The notes beneath the pieces are model-generated. The model searched no databases and was not told the DNA's origin. It saw nothing but the letters and a program-made list of their open reading frames with translations. Position numbers and translations under genes: made by a program. DNA of 64,000 bases, from assembly GCA_964035795.1 (NCBI GenBank), contig OZ038320.1, positions 3,349,896-3,413,895 on the forward strand, written 5' to 3'. Positions 36,476 through 48,664 of the stretch are shown piece after piece. The stretch comes from Pterobdella sp. o SKG-2022. Taxonomy: Eukaryota; Annelida; Clitellata; Hirudinida; Piscicolidae. Numbering within the stretch: position 1 is the stretch's first letter; each line of letters opens with the position of its first letter.

Positions 36476-39400
36476 TCATGCAAAGTTCTTGAGTGGAATG
36501 AGTCGAGATAACAAAACCTCCTTCCTACATATTGGACATTCGGCCTGTGAAATAATAATAACTAAAATAATAATGATAAAAATAACGATAATAACTTTGG
36601 TAAGAATAATAACAATGATAATGAAAAAACATAAAAAATATATAATTTTATAATAATAATGGTCAATTTGTATAGCGCCAAGAAGAGAAACTGAGGCTAT
36701 TAATAATATTAATAAAACCCAAGATTCTTGAAAACAACAACAATAACAGTTACTGATATCAATGAAACAAGAAAACACAGGGAGTATTATGATGATCGTT
36801 AAAAATTAGCTTTGGGTATGTCAAGAATACCATCGTCAGGTGTCTCTGAATAAAACTTCACAAATACCCGATGATGGTATGTATCCTTAGAGTATCGAAA
36901 AGCTTAGCCTTTTATAACAAAAAATATCATAATATAACAAACGCTGTTTTCTATGAAAATAGCAATAACATAAACTACAACAAAAGTACAAACAACAATA
37001 AGATCACTTGATAATGTAAGCTAGTCTTACAAAAAGCTTCGTTTTAATAAATACTTTGTGTTTGTTGACCTTACTATAACAACAAAAATAATAAAAACGA
37101 CAACAACAACAATACAAATAAAAAGAATAACAACAACGAAAATAACAGCAGTACAAACAGCACAAAAGCACAACAACAACCTTGCTACAACACCACTCAG
37201 TGATACAGCGGTAGCAGAAGATGTGGCCACACAAGGTTGAAGTTGGAGAAATCAATTTCTCACAACACATGGAGCAGCTATGCCTTTGCAACGTTGGTGG
37301 GTTTTTGGTGTTGTTTTTGTTGTAGAGTTGTGCAGTGTTGACGGTGGGATCAACGTTGGAATGCGTGTTATTGGTCAGATGTGTGTTATAGTTTCTCTGT
37401 ACTGGTTTGTTGTTGTGTGTCGGATTAATGTTGGTTTTGTTAATAGCTTGTTGCTGAATTTTGTCATCATTATCTTTGGAACATATGAACTCGTTATCGA
37501 TATGTAAGACAGGAACGATATCCTTATAATCACTGATATGTACATCACTACCACCATCATCATTATCATCACCATTGGTGTTGTTGTTATGGTTAAATAA
37601 AACTTTGTTGCTGTAAGTACCAGTGCTGAAAGGTGATTGGATGTTGCAGTTGTTAGTTGATTCATTATCTGTGTTAGTGTTTATGTGGTTACTATTATTA
37701 TTAAATTATTATTTTTTTTAAAGTCAAAAATACATTGTTTCTATTTTATTATAATTTATTTTAATTTATAATTCTTTATAATATATATTTTATTTTATTA
37801 TAATTGTCATTAGGTTAATATCTCAATGGTTATTAATTATGTTTCGAGAATCATCATTTATGAATATAATAAGTTTATATTAAAGAAAGTAGCACTATTA
37901 TCAAAAATATTATATAAAACATCGCTAAAAGTACATATTCATCGTTAACAACATTACCGCTTGAACGTTTTCCTTTTATTTTTTCTCCTTTAGTAATACT
38001 GTTAACCAGGTGAGCGGAAAGAGCGTTTATGGGTGATTGTGTTGATTGGTTGGATGTGGTTTCCACCAGATTAATGTCTAAGAGGTTGTAGAGGAAGAGG
38101 TTCAAGTTGTTGTTACTGTTGCTCCACGCTTTGTAGATGAACGTTGTTGTCGCCATGAGCCATTGTGTTAGCATCAGCCATCCTGGTTGTTAATCCTCCT
38201 CATTACCCCTACCCCCTTCGTCATTATCATCCTTATCACCACAACCATCATCATCATTATCATTATCATCATCACCACCACCACCATTATCATCATCATC
38301 ATCTCATCCTTATTACCAAAGTTTAACGTCATTTGTCTCTTATCGAGAAAAACAAAACGCTCCAAAACCTTATAGCTTCAAAATTAGGTTATAAAAAAGT
38401 TTTTAAAATAATTTATCAATAAGAAACATCTATCCAGTGAAGTAGCTCAATAAAAAGATTTTCTATTTCTAAAGCATCAGACTACAACTAGTTACTACAA
38501 GGTTTAAGCACAACCTAGGAGGGAGTATGTGGTGTTGTAAGCTGAGTCAAACTTCAGGGGCCTTGTTTGTAACTATGAGGTTATGTTAGGTGCATGGGAA
38601 AGTTAATTAATCAATAAAATATAAAGATATTCAATCGAAAAAACATAAAAATATGAAAAAACTAAAAAAAAAACATTTTAAAAAATAAAAATAATGCGAA
38701 AAACAAACACACATACAATCGAAAGAATAAAAAACATAATCACACAAACATACAAAATATAGCACATGCACACATACATAAAGTAGACCAGTAATCCTTT
38801 TTGAGACGTGGTAATAGGCGCCATTGAGATAGAACAGCACAGTGCTAATCTTCTCAACGAGTTTTAAAAAGGCAGTGAAAGCTTTGATGCATATCAATAT
38901 AATTCGTTTATTGCCTTCGGGGATAGTGCGGCAGTGTTGGGTGGCGTTAATGAGGTAGGAGGATGATTTGGTGATGGTGTGGGGGAGGATAACGTGGAAT
39001 ATCACCATCAAGGCACTTTTCTGGGGATAGAATGGTGGTAGGATGAGTGGTGGTGATGGAGGTAGGATGGGTGGTGGTAAAATGGTGTGTGTGTGGGTGA
39101 TAGTGGTAGAATGGTGCGTGTCTGTGTTTGAAAGGGTGGTTGTTGTTGTTGTTTAGTTAACTCCCATATATGATAATAATAGTATTATAATTAAGTTCCT
39201 TATTTGTATTTTTATCGCTATAAAACTTTTCGCCATTTCTACTTCTACCACTGCAATTAAATGCATTAACAACAGGTTCACAAATTATAACAGATGGCTG
39301 TTGTTTTAACCTCAGAAATCTTCATATAATTCTATATTGAAAACATGGTGAGTATTTTTACAATAATATAGTGATGATACAAAGAAAAAAATAAAATAAA

Positions 39401-41300
39401 GAGGAACTTTTTAGAGACATCCTAATGTACTTATAAGCAATATCAACAGTTTTAGACGTCAATTAATGTTACTAAATAACTTTTTTTCGCTAATGTTTTA
39501 TGATAAGGCTAAACTTATCAAAAATTATAGCTACTTTTTGCTCAATAAATGTACTAATTTTTTTCCATGAATTGACGTTGAAAACTGTTAATAAAGAAGA
39601 AATAAATAAATAATATAATACATCAATAAACTTATTGCAATGAAAATTTTAAAATTAGAAAATTAATCAAATTCTGTATATAGCTCGTTTTAAAGTTACC
39701 AAAAGTAGGTATTTGAAAAGAATTATTTCAATATATTTATTCATGCATTATAAACACGTTTCATCATAAGACTAAACTCATCAAAAGAGTCATTTTGCTG
39801 ATTATAAAATGTCTTGAAACCCTTATATAATGAGCAAAAAATATTTTAATTAATTTATATTATTATTTAACATCATCAACTTGAAAATGCATTGAATTAA
39901 TTTAACAAATAAAAAACCGAAATCTTTAAAAATACAATAAAAATAGCTCTAAAACACTCACCATCTTACTAGGCAAGCTCTTCTTGTCCTTGTTCACCAA
40001 TAATAGGTTGTTATACTCTTCACCGAGGGTTTGGTTGCCTGATTATGATTATGAGAATGACAATCAGGATTATAGAGAAAAACAATAATTCAAAGGCTTA
40101 AGAGGCTTATTCAAAAGAATTCCAATTCTACCATTAACCATAATTATTTTGATTGGTACTGTATAATATACAGTAAGATATCAAAATATTTTGTGATTAT
40201 AGTATATTATTTAGTGACATGTTATATAATTATGGTACAGAAAACAGATAAATTGTAAAAAACAACTTGGAAATTTGATACAAAATTATTATATAAGATT
40301 AATAGTTTGAAGTTAATTCAGTGAAAACGACGAAAAAGTAGATGTCTTATTTATCATCCCATCTAGAGTATATCAACCACTAATACATGAAAATAATGTA
40401 TTAAAAGTATAACTAAATTATCCTATTATAAAAACGATTTGAATCAAACACTTTCATCAACTGAATAATAACACATCATTATTTGTTAATAAGTGTTTGG
40501 TTCAAAAGTTATTGAAAGCAGTACATGATAAAGAGCTACACAAATTTGTATTGTTAGTATACCAAAAAAACTAATATGTAAAAATAATATATTCAAGGTA
40601 GCATATGGTAGAGTAATGGGACCAGAGAAGGTGGTGAAGGCAAAGTAAATGACATCTGCAACTACTGAGATCTCCTTCACATACTTCATCCATGATCTTT
40701 CCCCTGTGTGTGTGTGTGTGTGTGTGTGGTATAAGAGAATATATAATGTGTTGAATACACATGAAGTTGATATAATGAATATATAATATATTGATGTATT
40801 TGATTATATTGATGTACAGTTAACTGGTGTTGATAACAATTGACCTGGATTATTGATACCAATTTTATTGTAATTAATTAAGTAGGTAATTTTATTTGGA
40901 AAAAAAATTGCATAAAGTGCCAGCTCAAAACAATGTTTAATTTGAAATTTTTGAATTCAAGATCTGTTGTTCACATACTTGGGCAATTTGTCTTGCTGAT
41001 GTCAATTAGGACAGTTTTAATTTATGTATTATAATAATGAACTAATTTATTTTAATCATAATTTTTTTTGCTGAAAATATTTGATTTTATTGATATTGCT
41101 ACTTAATATTTTTAAAAATATTTTAAATAAACTAAGAATTTTATAAATGATAAATGTTGAAACATCAGCATGATATTATTAGCTGTTACTCACTATTGAT
41201 ATTTGATATAAAATCCAAGATAAGACTCTTCAGATGTTCTCTGTAATATTTGTCTTTGTGATGACTGCTGATGATTTGGCCCTGGTGAGCGTCTGCCATC
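36476..41300 (-). CDS. PEX10: Peroxisome biogenesis factor 10 (RING E3 ligase), with an apparent frameshift near the start
   Basis: Peroxisomal membrane RING ubiquitin ligase that, with PEX2 and PEX12, ubiquitinates the import receptor PEX5. Exons on the minus strand: 41300-41194, 40703-40623, 40038-39962, 39020-38778, 38368-38317, 38182-37958, 37668-37181, 36544-36476; about 446 residues (human about 326). Landmarks: KDKYYREHLKS, SWMKYVKEISVVADVIYFAF, NQTLGEEY, GAYYHVSKRITGLLY and the C3HC4 RING (CSMCCEKL, CGHIFCYRCITEWC, AECPICRKEV). Exon 7 adds an Asn/Asp-rich insert of about 120 residues before the RING. In exon 1 the clear start MADAHQG and the conserved frame QIISSHHKDKYY are one base out of register, at a GGGG run (41283-41280). 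Removing one base joins them; this may be an assembly error or a real defect. From exon 2 on the frame is clean. Confidence 0.93.
36811..36906. other. Inverted pair of hammerhead-like motifs in a PEX10 intron
   Basis: Minus strand: CTGACGA (36839-36833, which fits CTGANGA), stem GGTAT/ATACC with loop TCTTGAC, then CAAA where GAAA is expected. Plus strand: CCGATGA (36868-36874, one mismatch), stem GGTAT/GTATC with two G-T pairs, GAAA (36897-36900), AGCTT. The two point toward each other about 30 bases apart. Confidence 0.4.
37004..37050 (+). repeat. Stem-loop repeat family, copy g
   Basis: CACTTGATAATGTAAG, loop CTAGT, CTTAC, AAAAAGCTTCG. The stem GTAAG/CTTAC is kept although the loop differs from other copies. 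In a PEX10 intron. Confidence 0.55.
40433..40512. repeat. Stem-loop repeat family, copy h (ends without centre)
   Basis: AACGATTTGAATCAAACACTTTCATCAACTGAATAATAACAC, then an inverted AATAAGTGTTTGGTTCAAAA. It looks like the two outer arms of the palindrome with the stem-loop centre deleted. In a PEX10 intron. Confidence 0.5.
40705..40728. repeat. (TG)n tract forming the acceptor of PEX10 exon 2
   Basis: Eleven or so TG units; read on the minus strand they are (CA)n ending directly in CAG at the start of PEX10 exon 2 (40703). Confidence 0.8.
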
Positions 41301-41720
41301 TTAATTATTTTAAATTTTCAGCTTCAAGATGTTTCAATAATTATTTATTAATTTCAATTTAATTTGTAGCTTAATTTTGTGATTAAAACTAAAATAAATA
41401 TTTGAAAAAATGCATGATTCCCAGATTCATGAAAACTTTAGCACGACCACGGGTTTTAGAAGTCTGCTTATCGGAGTTCGATTTTGGACATTGAACTCTA
41501 TTGATTTCTATTTTTGAATTACATATGCAAATTATTTTTCGTGTTTCTCAATTATAAAGCTAGTTTTAAAATATTATTTTATGAGCTTTTGAAAATTTGT
41601 TAAAAGTAAACTTACTCGATAAATAAACACTATTTATTCCGGTATTCAAGTTTTTATTAATGTGTGACCAATGCCAGTATAAAATGATTTAATGATAGAA
41701 TTCACTTCTAAAATTTTAAA
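41301..41720. promoter_or_regulatory. Putative shared promoter region of PEX10 and PLEKHJ1
   Basis: 420 bases between the divergent start codons of PEX10 (41300, minus) and PLEKHJ1 (41721, plus). AT-rich, no coding sequence; both promoters must be here or overlap the genes. Confidence 0.5.
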
Positions 41721-44700
41721 ATGCGTTTTAATGGCAAGGAGCTAGCTAATTTAGCTCAAACTAATATTAAGTTTGATTTTGAGTCCCCATTGTACATAAT
41801 TGAGAAATCTGATTTCAACCCATTTAAAAAAAACAAAGGTTTATAATGTTTTTTTTTTGTTATATAAATTTTAATGATCAAAATAAATCATTCCGATTTC
41901 TATATAAAATTATCCACAGAAGTCTTTGTTGAAAGATTCTTCAAACTTAAAGGGAATTTACTATTTTACTTCAAAACAAAAGAAAAGGTTTGAGACTTTC
42001 ACCATAAATTTTTTTCCTTTTATCACTCACTATACCACCATTATCCATTAATTACCACCAGTATCACTATCAACATTGCTTCCACATCTATTCTATTAAC
42101 ATCATCAGCTTCATCACTATATTCAGTCATCTGAAGTGGTGGGAGTGCATGTCTTGGAGAGGTTCTACATCCAATTGGAGGAGGAAAGTGATTCCAATGA
42201 TCTTCCTCTCCATTGTTTTTCTATCAGTCAGTCATTTTTTTTGTTGTTATTTTTTATTGCTATTATTCTTGTTGTTATTGTTATTCTAATCATAATATTA
42301 TTGTTTCTATTTCAATAATATTATCATTGTCACTTTCATTAAATTATACTGTAGAAGATTCAGTTACTTGAATATAAATACACAATATAATAACAGAATC
42401 ATATAAAAAATTTTATGATGATAAAAAACTACAATATTTCTAAAAATTTTATCATTATTATTAATTTTCATTTTTTAGTAAAAAAAATAATAACAAACTA
42501 ACAAATAATGACAGCATTCTTGGGAGATGACTCTCTCTCTTCCGCCAACACCAGGAGCATCTTCCTTGCTACTCAAGAGTATCATTAAGCTTTTTTTATA
42601 CTCATTGGGCTCTTTTTGTTATATCATCATCATCGTTTTTTGTCCGTTTCCATGCTAGCATGGGTTGGACATTGGGCTCTTTGTTATATCATATATGATA
42701 TATATTTTTAGAGTTTTATATTAGCTCTATAACTCTTGGAGTTATTATTATTTTTGTTATTGTTATAATTGTTATTATTATTATTATTATTGTTTTTTTT
42801 TAATGTGGCCTAGGGTCTTGTCGGTTCGCATAGCTCAGCTGGTAGAGCGTTAGACTAGTTATCTAAAGTAACCGAGTTCAATCGCGCGCCGGCCAAAAAT
42901 TATACAAACAAGGATTAGCACTCTGTGAAACATATGTTGAGCTAACGAAACCCAAATATGAGGCGACTGAAAGTTGATCTATGGGGTCTAAGAACTTTTG
43001 AGTCAACACTGCTTTCAATTGTTTTTATTATCATGCTTAAAAAGTGATGTTGAAGCTGACTTATTTTTAATTGACCGATTGTCTATAAATGTGTTTTATC
43101 ATTCAACTTTTCATGATAGCGCTACGAGTTATACTGCGTATGTTATTTATAGGAAGATTTAGAATCTATTTATGGATGTTCAAGTCGATATATTGATTTT
43201 TTTGTTAAAGTTATAAGGGGATAAATAACTAATCAAGGCATGTAAACAATCATAATAATAATAGAAATAATGAATAAGATTATTACCCAAAGTCCAACCC
43301 TGACCTCCTTGCGATGGGTGATGGTAACGGGTTCGTGTCAAAGCTATGCCCTCGGGAACTCGTGTTCCTGGTAGGGCTTCCCAAGGCGGACAGGTTTGAC
43401 ACTGGCAGTAAAAGGCTGCGACCTGGCTAACATGGGGCAATGGTGAAAACTTCTGCCTCTGCGTCTGTGGATAGTCTAAGGCAAGCATATGTTTTTTTTG
43501 TCACAACCTTGTGACAGTAGCTTCTGCAGCTGGTATTTACATATTTTGACTTCCATGGTGCAAAGCAGTGGTTCAGCGGAAGAGTACTCTCACTAGGGTA
43601 CCAACGGTGAGGCATGTAGCCAAAGTTAGTAAAGAACGGTGGAGGTTTTGGACTGCCATGAGTGTTCAAGTTGGTGCAAGGAAGGGCATTCTGCTGCTAA
43701 AAAACTAGCCAAACAAAACATGAAGATAATACAATATTCACTTATAGGCGGTGCTGTTACAAACAGTGTGGACAGTGACATCTCCGGCTTGGCTGCTCGA
43801 GGACATGGAGCAGCAGGGTCGGGCCCTTGTGGCAACTCAAGCGAATGTCCAAACATACTTCGGGTCGGTAGTCTGAACGTTGGTAAACTTAAGGGAAAGG
43901 GTGATGAGGTGGTTGAAATTTTGTCTCGTAGAAGGTTGAATTTTTGTTGCGTTCAGGAAACGAGATGGAAAACTCTGGTTAAAAATATCGATGGTAAAAA
44001 CTTGAGGTATAAGTATTTTGGTTCTGGTTTAAGCAATAAGTTTGGTGGTCTGGGTATTTTGCTATCAGAAAAATGGTGAGAAAATGTTTATGAGGTTACT
44101 AGGGTGTCTGATCGGATAATTGCCATCCGTCTGGTTATTGGTAAGAAGGTCTTCGCCATTATATGCATCTATGCTCCTCAGTCAAACTTGAGTGAAAGTA
44201 ATAAAGACGAGTTCTACCACTCCTTGCAAGGTGCTCTAGCTAAAATCACAGACACACAAGAGGTGCTGATATGCGGTGATTTCAACGGGCACATTGGAGC
44301 AAATGCTGCTGGCTATGGAGAAGTGCATGGGGCTTAGCATTTGGGAAAAGAAATGCGGATGGTGAGAGGGTTTTGGAATTTTCCGTTGCAAACAATCTGG
44401 TAGTTGCAAATTCGTGCTTTAAGAAAAGGTCGGAACATTTGGTAACATATCAATCTGGTTTGTAATCTACCCAGATTGACTATATGCTCTGCAGGAGAAG
44501 ATTATTGTTACAAATGTGAAGGTGATCCCTGGTGAAGAGTGTGCTTTTCAGCACAAACTTGTAGTTGCAGTACTGCGGATTCCTCCCATCAAAAAAGTGA
44601 AGAAACAGTTTGAACCACGAATTAAAGTTTGGAAATTACTTAAACTCGATGTGAAAGCCCAGTTTTGTGCAAAGTTCACTTCACTCACTAACCAAAAAGG

Positions 44701-47700
44701 TCCAGCTAAAAAGTCTGTGAATGACAACTGGTTTTTTCTTAAGAAGAACCTGTTATCAACATGGAAAAAGCAGACGTGGTGGTGGAATAGTGAGGTAGAC
44801 GCCGCTGTGACTGAGAAAAGAAAATTGTTCAAATTATGGAAAGCGGATGGTAGTCGTGATACCTATGTCTCAGCTAAACGTGCATCTAATCGCATAGTAT
44901 ACCATGCCAAAAATGGGGCTTTAAAATGTCATTTTCAGAAGAATAAGGCTGATTTTACCAACATCTTTCGTCTAGCCAAGCAAATAAGGCATAATAACCA
45001 AGATGTTGTGGGTGAGAAACCAGTACTAAATGACACGGGCACGTTGTCATTAGATGACTCAGCAAAGAAAGTCGCATGGAGAGAATACTAGATCCGCTTA
45101 CTTAACCATGAGTTTGCATGGGATGAAAATAATCTCTCTGATGTACTGCCGGTAGAAGGTCCAAGTCCTCCTATCACTAATGATATGGTTCGTAAAGCCG
45201 TTTGAAAAAGGATTTCTGGAAAAGCTGCTGATCCATCTGGAGTCGTGTCTGAAATGATCAAGGCATCTGGTGGCGCAGGCATCGAGCTTATACGGGACCT
45301 CATCAATGCTATCATAGCTCAAAATTGCATTCCGTCAGATTGGCAATATAGTTACATAGTTAATCTGTACAAGGGTAAAGGTGATGCGTTGGTCAGAGGT
45401 AACTATAGAGGCTTGAAACTGATGGACCATGTGATGAAAACCGTTGAACGTGTGGTGGAAGCTCTCATCAGAAGAAATATAAACATAGATGAGATGCAGT
45501 GCGGTTTTATGCCTGGGCGTTGCACCACTGACGCTATATTTATCCTACGACAGTTGCAAAAGAAGTACATGGCTGCCAACAAACCACTTTTCTTGGCCTT
45601 TGTTGACCTGGAAAAAGCATTTGATCGCGTTCCTCGGAAGATAATATGGTGGGCTATGCGGAAACTTGGTGTTGAAGAGTGGCAGGTGCGTATGGTTCAG
45701 GTTATGTATGTGGGTGTGAAGAGCATGGTAAAGGTTGGTGATGAGTGCAGCAAGAAATTTGGTGTGGATGTAGACATACATCAGGGTTCAGTTCTGAGTC
45801 CCCTTCTTTTCATAATAGTAATTGAAGCTGTTTCTATGGGGTTTCGGATTGGTTCTCCATGGGAACTGCTGTACGCTGATGATTTGGTAATTATTTCTGA
45901 AACATTAGAAGGTTTGGTTTCTAGGTTGGAAAAATGTCTTGGAGGTTAAAGGGCTTAGGTTAAATATGGTGAAAACGAAGGTTATGGTATGTGGTAATCA
46001 CCTGAACATGCTTAAAAACCTGGTTGCTTTCCACGTGGTGTTTGTTTTAATGGTGTAGGCTCTAATTCAATTTTTTGTGAAGGTTTTAAAAGTTGGGTGC
46101 ATAAGAAGTGTTGTGGTATAAGCGGTGGTTTGAAGAGAGATCCATCATTCAGATGTGCTCGTTGTTTGGGTACTGCACGACCAGTGGATGGTAGGAAAAT
46201 AACTGAAGTTCAAATGGGTAATGACAAGTTGGAAGTTGTTACTGACTTCTGTTATCTTGGTGACATGATTTCTGCTGGAGGAGGCTGCGAACTTTCTTCA
46301 ATCACCAGATGCAAGTCTGCTTGGAGTAAGTTTCGTCAGCTTCTTCCACTTCTCACCTATCCCCATCTACTTTTCACAACCAGAGGTCAAATCTACAACA
46401 CGTACATTAGAGCTGTGATGCTGTACTCTTCCGAAACCTGGAGCCTAACAACACCTTCCCTGAACCGATTGAAACGCAATGACTTGGCTATGATTCGATG
46501 GATTTGCAAAGCCAGGGTTGAAGACAGGATAAGTGCAGAAAAATTGCATGCAAAACTTGGCATTCAGAATATAGAATCGGCGTTGCGTTGTCATAGGTTG
46601 AGGTGGTTTGGTCATGTGGTGCGCAGCTCAGATTGGCTTTCAAAAGTCAGAGAATTCAAGGTTGTTGGTGTTAAAAGACCCGGTAAGCCAAAAATGACAT
46701 AGGAAGAGTTGCTGAAAAAGGATCGGGCAAAGCTCAGTTTGATGGAAATCGACCCACACGACCGCCTTACATGGAAAAGACTTGTTTTCATAAAAGCCTC
46801 ACCCTCTGATAAGAAAAATGGGCTTTAAATAGAATGATGATGGTGATGATAGGGAAAAATTAATAATAATGATAATAATAATAAATAGTAGCAAATGGCA
46901 AGTTCATGAGGCATAATATGAAGTTATGTTAGTTTTATTAATTTAATAACCAGATATAAATAGATCAAAATTCACAAAATTAATATATGCGTCAAAATAT
47001 ATGATAAAATAGAAGGTACCTATTATAAATAAAGTATGAAAAATAGTAATTATTAAATTAGTGATAAGGATTTAAAAAAATGATCAATAGAATAATTAAC
47101 AATAATAATAATAAAATTAACAATAATAATAATAATAGAATCAACAATAAGATTAATAAAATTGCCAGTGATAAAATTAAAAATAGCTATAATGAAATTA
47201 ACAGCAATAATCATTAAATTAATAAAAATAATAGTGATGTAACATCACAAGATACTCTTTAAAAAAGTTAAGGATTCTTTTAAGTGGTTTTATTTTTGTT
47301 TCATTAAATATTCAATTCTATTGTTATCATTATTGTTGTTACTTTCATTAACATTTTTACTGCTTTAATTTTTTTTCTATTTATCATTATCATTCTTACT
47401 TTACTGTTATTTTTATAGTTATTTTTTCTATTTTTATTATTAGTACTGTTCAAATATTTTGCTTCATGTGTTCTTTTTCATTTTTATTATTATTATTTAT
47501 CACTTATCATTCATTTTTATTTTTCCCATAAAAATATTTATGATCTGTAATATAAAAATAAGAGTAAAATTATTATTAATAATCATTATTGTTATTTTTA
47601 TTCTTATTTTCACTTATTCTGATTATTAACCAATTGATAAAAGTATTAATCAAGGTGGTATTAGAACTAATGTTTTGATAATATCAATGATTAATCAAAC

Positions 47701-48478
47701 AAACCATTAATAATCTTGTGAGAATTTGTCTCAGCACTTCTCAGGCTTTTTAATTACTCTCTTCTGCAGATTAATTAATATAAATCATTTTTTCATTTTA
47801 TTATTAGTTTTTTTGTTTTTTATTATTATTTTTATTATTTTTTTTTAATAACTATTAATCTGAAGTTATTACCATCAAAATTATATTTCAATATTTCACT
47901 CATTCATGATTTACAACTGTTAGTATTTATACCATCATCACAACATCACCATCATCATTTTCACCATTATCTCATTACAACACCACAAAGTCACTATATT
48001 ACCACATCACACAACCACCATACCATCTCCACACCACTCAGCGAGAAGTTAAGAGACAAGTGGGTGGAGCATCTGCACATAGCTTCTTATGAATGTATGA
48101 GAATACAGATGGACTCTCTTATAGAACAGGTTAATGAATATTCATGTAGCTAATTATGTATTCATAAATTTGATCGTGTGCTGCTCTGGTTAGTTAATTA
48201 TTTACTGTGTTAATTATGCATGCATTTGGTTAATGATATTTTCTATATGGTAATTATATATTCCTCAAGATAACTAATTAAATATTCATAAAATTGATTA
48301 TGTATTCATTATATTGATTACATATTTATAAATCCATCGAAATTTGGTTCAAAATATTTCATCTCATACTTGAGCTTCACCATCTTCCACATATAAACCA
48401 CGCAATTAGATCAAGAACAAGACAGGCACCGAGCCTAACCTCAACAATGAAGATGCTTTAGGTTCGATTCAATGTTAA
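41721..48478 (+). CDS. PLEKHJ1: Pleckstrin homology domain family J member 1-like protein, complete
   Basis: Small PH-domain protein of the vertebrate PLEKHJ1 (GNRPX) family, whose function is poorly known. Exons: 41721-41838, 41920-41987, 42127-42226, 42515-42578, 48042-48129, 48410-48478; phases match; 168 residues (human 149). It begins MRFNGKELANLAQ (human MRYNEKELQALS). The PH domain shows VERFFKLKGNLLFYFKTKE, VVGVHVLERFYI, and a final helix with KWVEHLHIASYECMR (human EWMEALRRASYEFMR). A short tail follows, matching the place where human has KVTGKDPLEQFG. The fourth intron (42579-48041) is 5.5 kb because it holds a SINE and an RTE-like LINE; the others are short. Exon 4 (42515-42578) is the least conserved and was placed by phase. 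Confidence 0.85.
42827..43020 (+). mobile_element. tRNA-derived SINE, copy B
   Basis: Head with TAGCTCAGCTGGTAGAGCG, anticodon stem TTAGA/TCTAA with loop CTAGTTA, and a B-box-like GAGTTCAATCG. The body (CAAACAAGGATTAGCACTCTGTGAAAC) matches copy A at 16504. In a PLEKHJ1 intron. The 3' limit is not clear. Confidence 0.65.
43290..46860 (+). mobile_element. RTE-like non-LTR retrotransposon, decayed
   Basis: A single-ORF LINE in the sense direction of PLEKHJ1. Pieces in order: a 5' region, AP endonuclease fragments (43639-44079 with SLNVGKLKGKG and QETRWKT; 44104-44337 with ICIYAPQSN and CGDFNGHIG), a linker (44516-45091), reverse transcriptase (45245-45949 with AFVDLEKAFDRVPR, HQGSVLSPLLF and catalytic YADD), and a C-terminal part (46097-46702 with CYLGDMISAGGG and RLRWFGHVVR). 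Stops and frame changes separate the pieces. The 3' end has a short UTR and a TGATGA/AAT simple-repeat tail, usual for RTE elements. The clade is judged from motifs only. Confidence 0.85.
43639..46702 (+). pseudogene. Broken endonuclease/reverse transcriptase ORF of the RTE-like LINE
   Basis: In-frame stops occur at about 44079, 44335, 45089 and 45947, with frame changes between several blocks, so no functional polyprotein can be made. The RT active site YADD itself is intact. Belongs to the element at 43290-46860. Confidence 0.85.
46861..48041. other. AT-rich remainder of PLEKHJ1 intron 4
   Basis: Low-complexity AAT/ATT-rich DNA between the LINE tail and PLEKHJ1 exon 5. No gene or clear element seen. 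Confidence 0.5.
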
Positions 48479-48535
48479 ATGTAATGGTTTTTTTGAGTTA
48501 TAGGAGAATAAGAAACTTTTGTTGGGCATTAAAAA

Positions 48536-48580
48536 TTTTTTATTATCAAGTACAAAGCTTTTTGTTGATTTCAGTTGTTT
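48536..48580 (-). repeat. Stem-loop repeat family, copy k (fragment)
   Basis: On the minus strand, CAACAAAAAGCTTTGTACTTGATAAT joins the end of one unit (AAAAAGCTTTGTA) directly to the start of the next (CTTGATAAT), as expected for tandem units. Confidence 0.4.
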
Positions 48581-48664
48581 AATATGGTATTCAGTATGTA
48601 TTGTTTTGCATTAAAGTCCTTTATACTATACAACACCACATCACTGAAATCATATATTTTATTG

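Noticed and set aside
42827..42896. Functional tRNA gene (Thr AGT-like anticodon)
   Set aside because: Same reasons as for the 16504 copy.
45245..45949. Host reverse transcriptase gene
   Set aside because: The flanking endonuclease and C-terminal pieces and the tail show it is part of a decayed RTE-like LINE.
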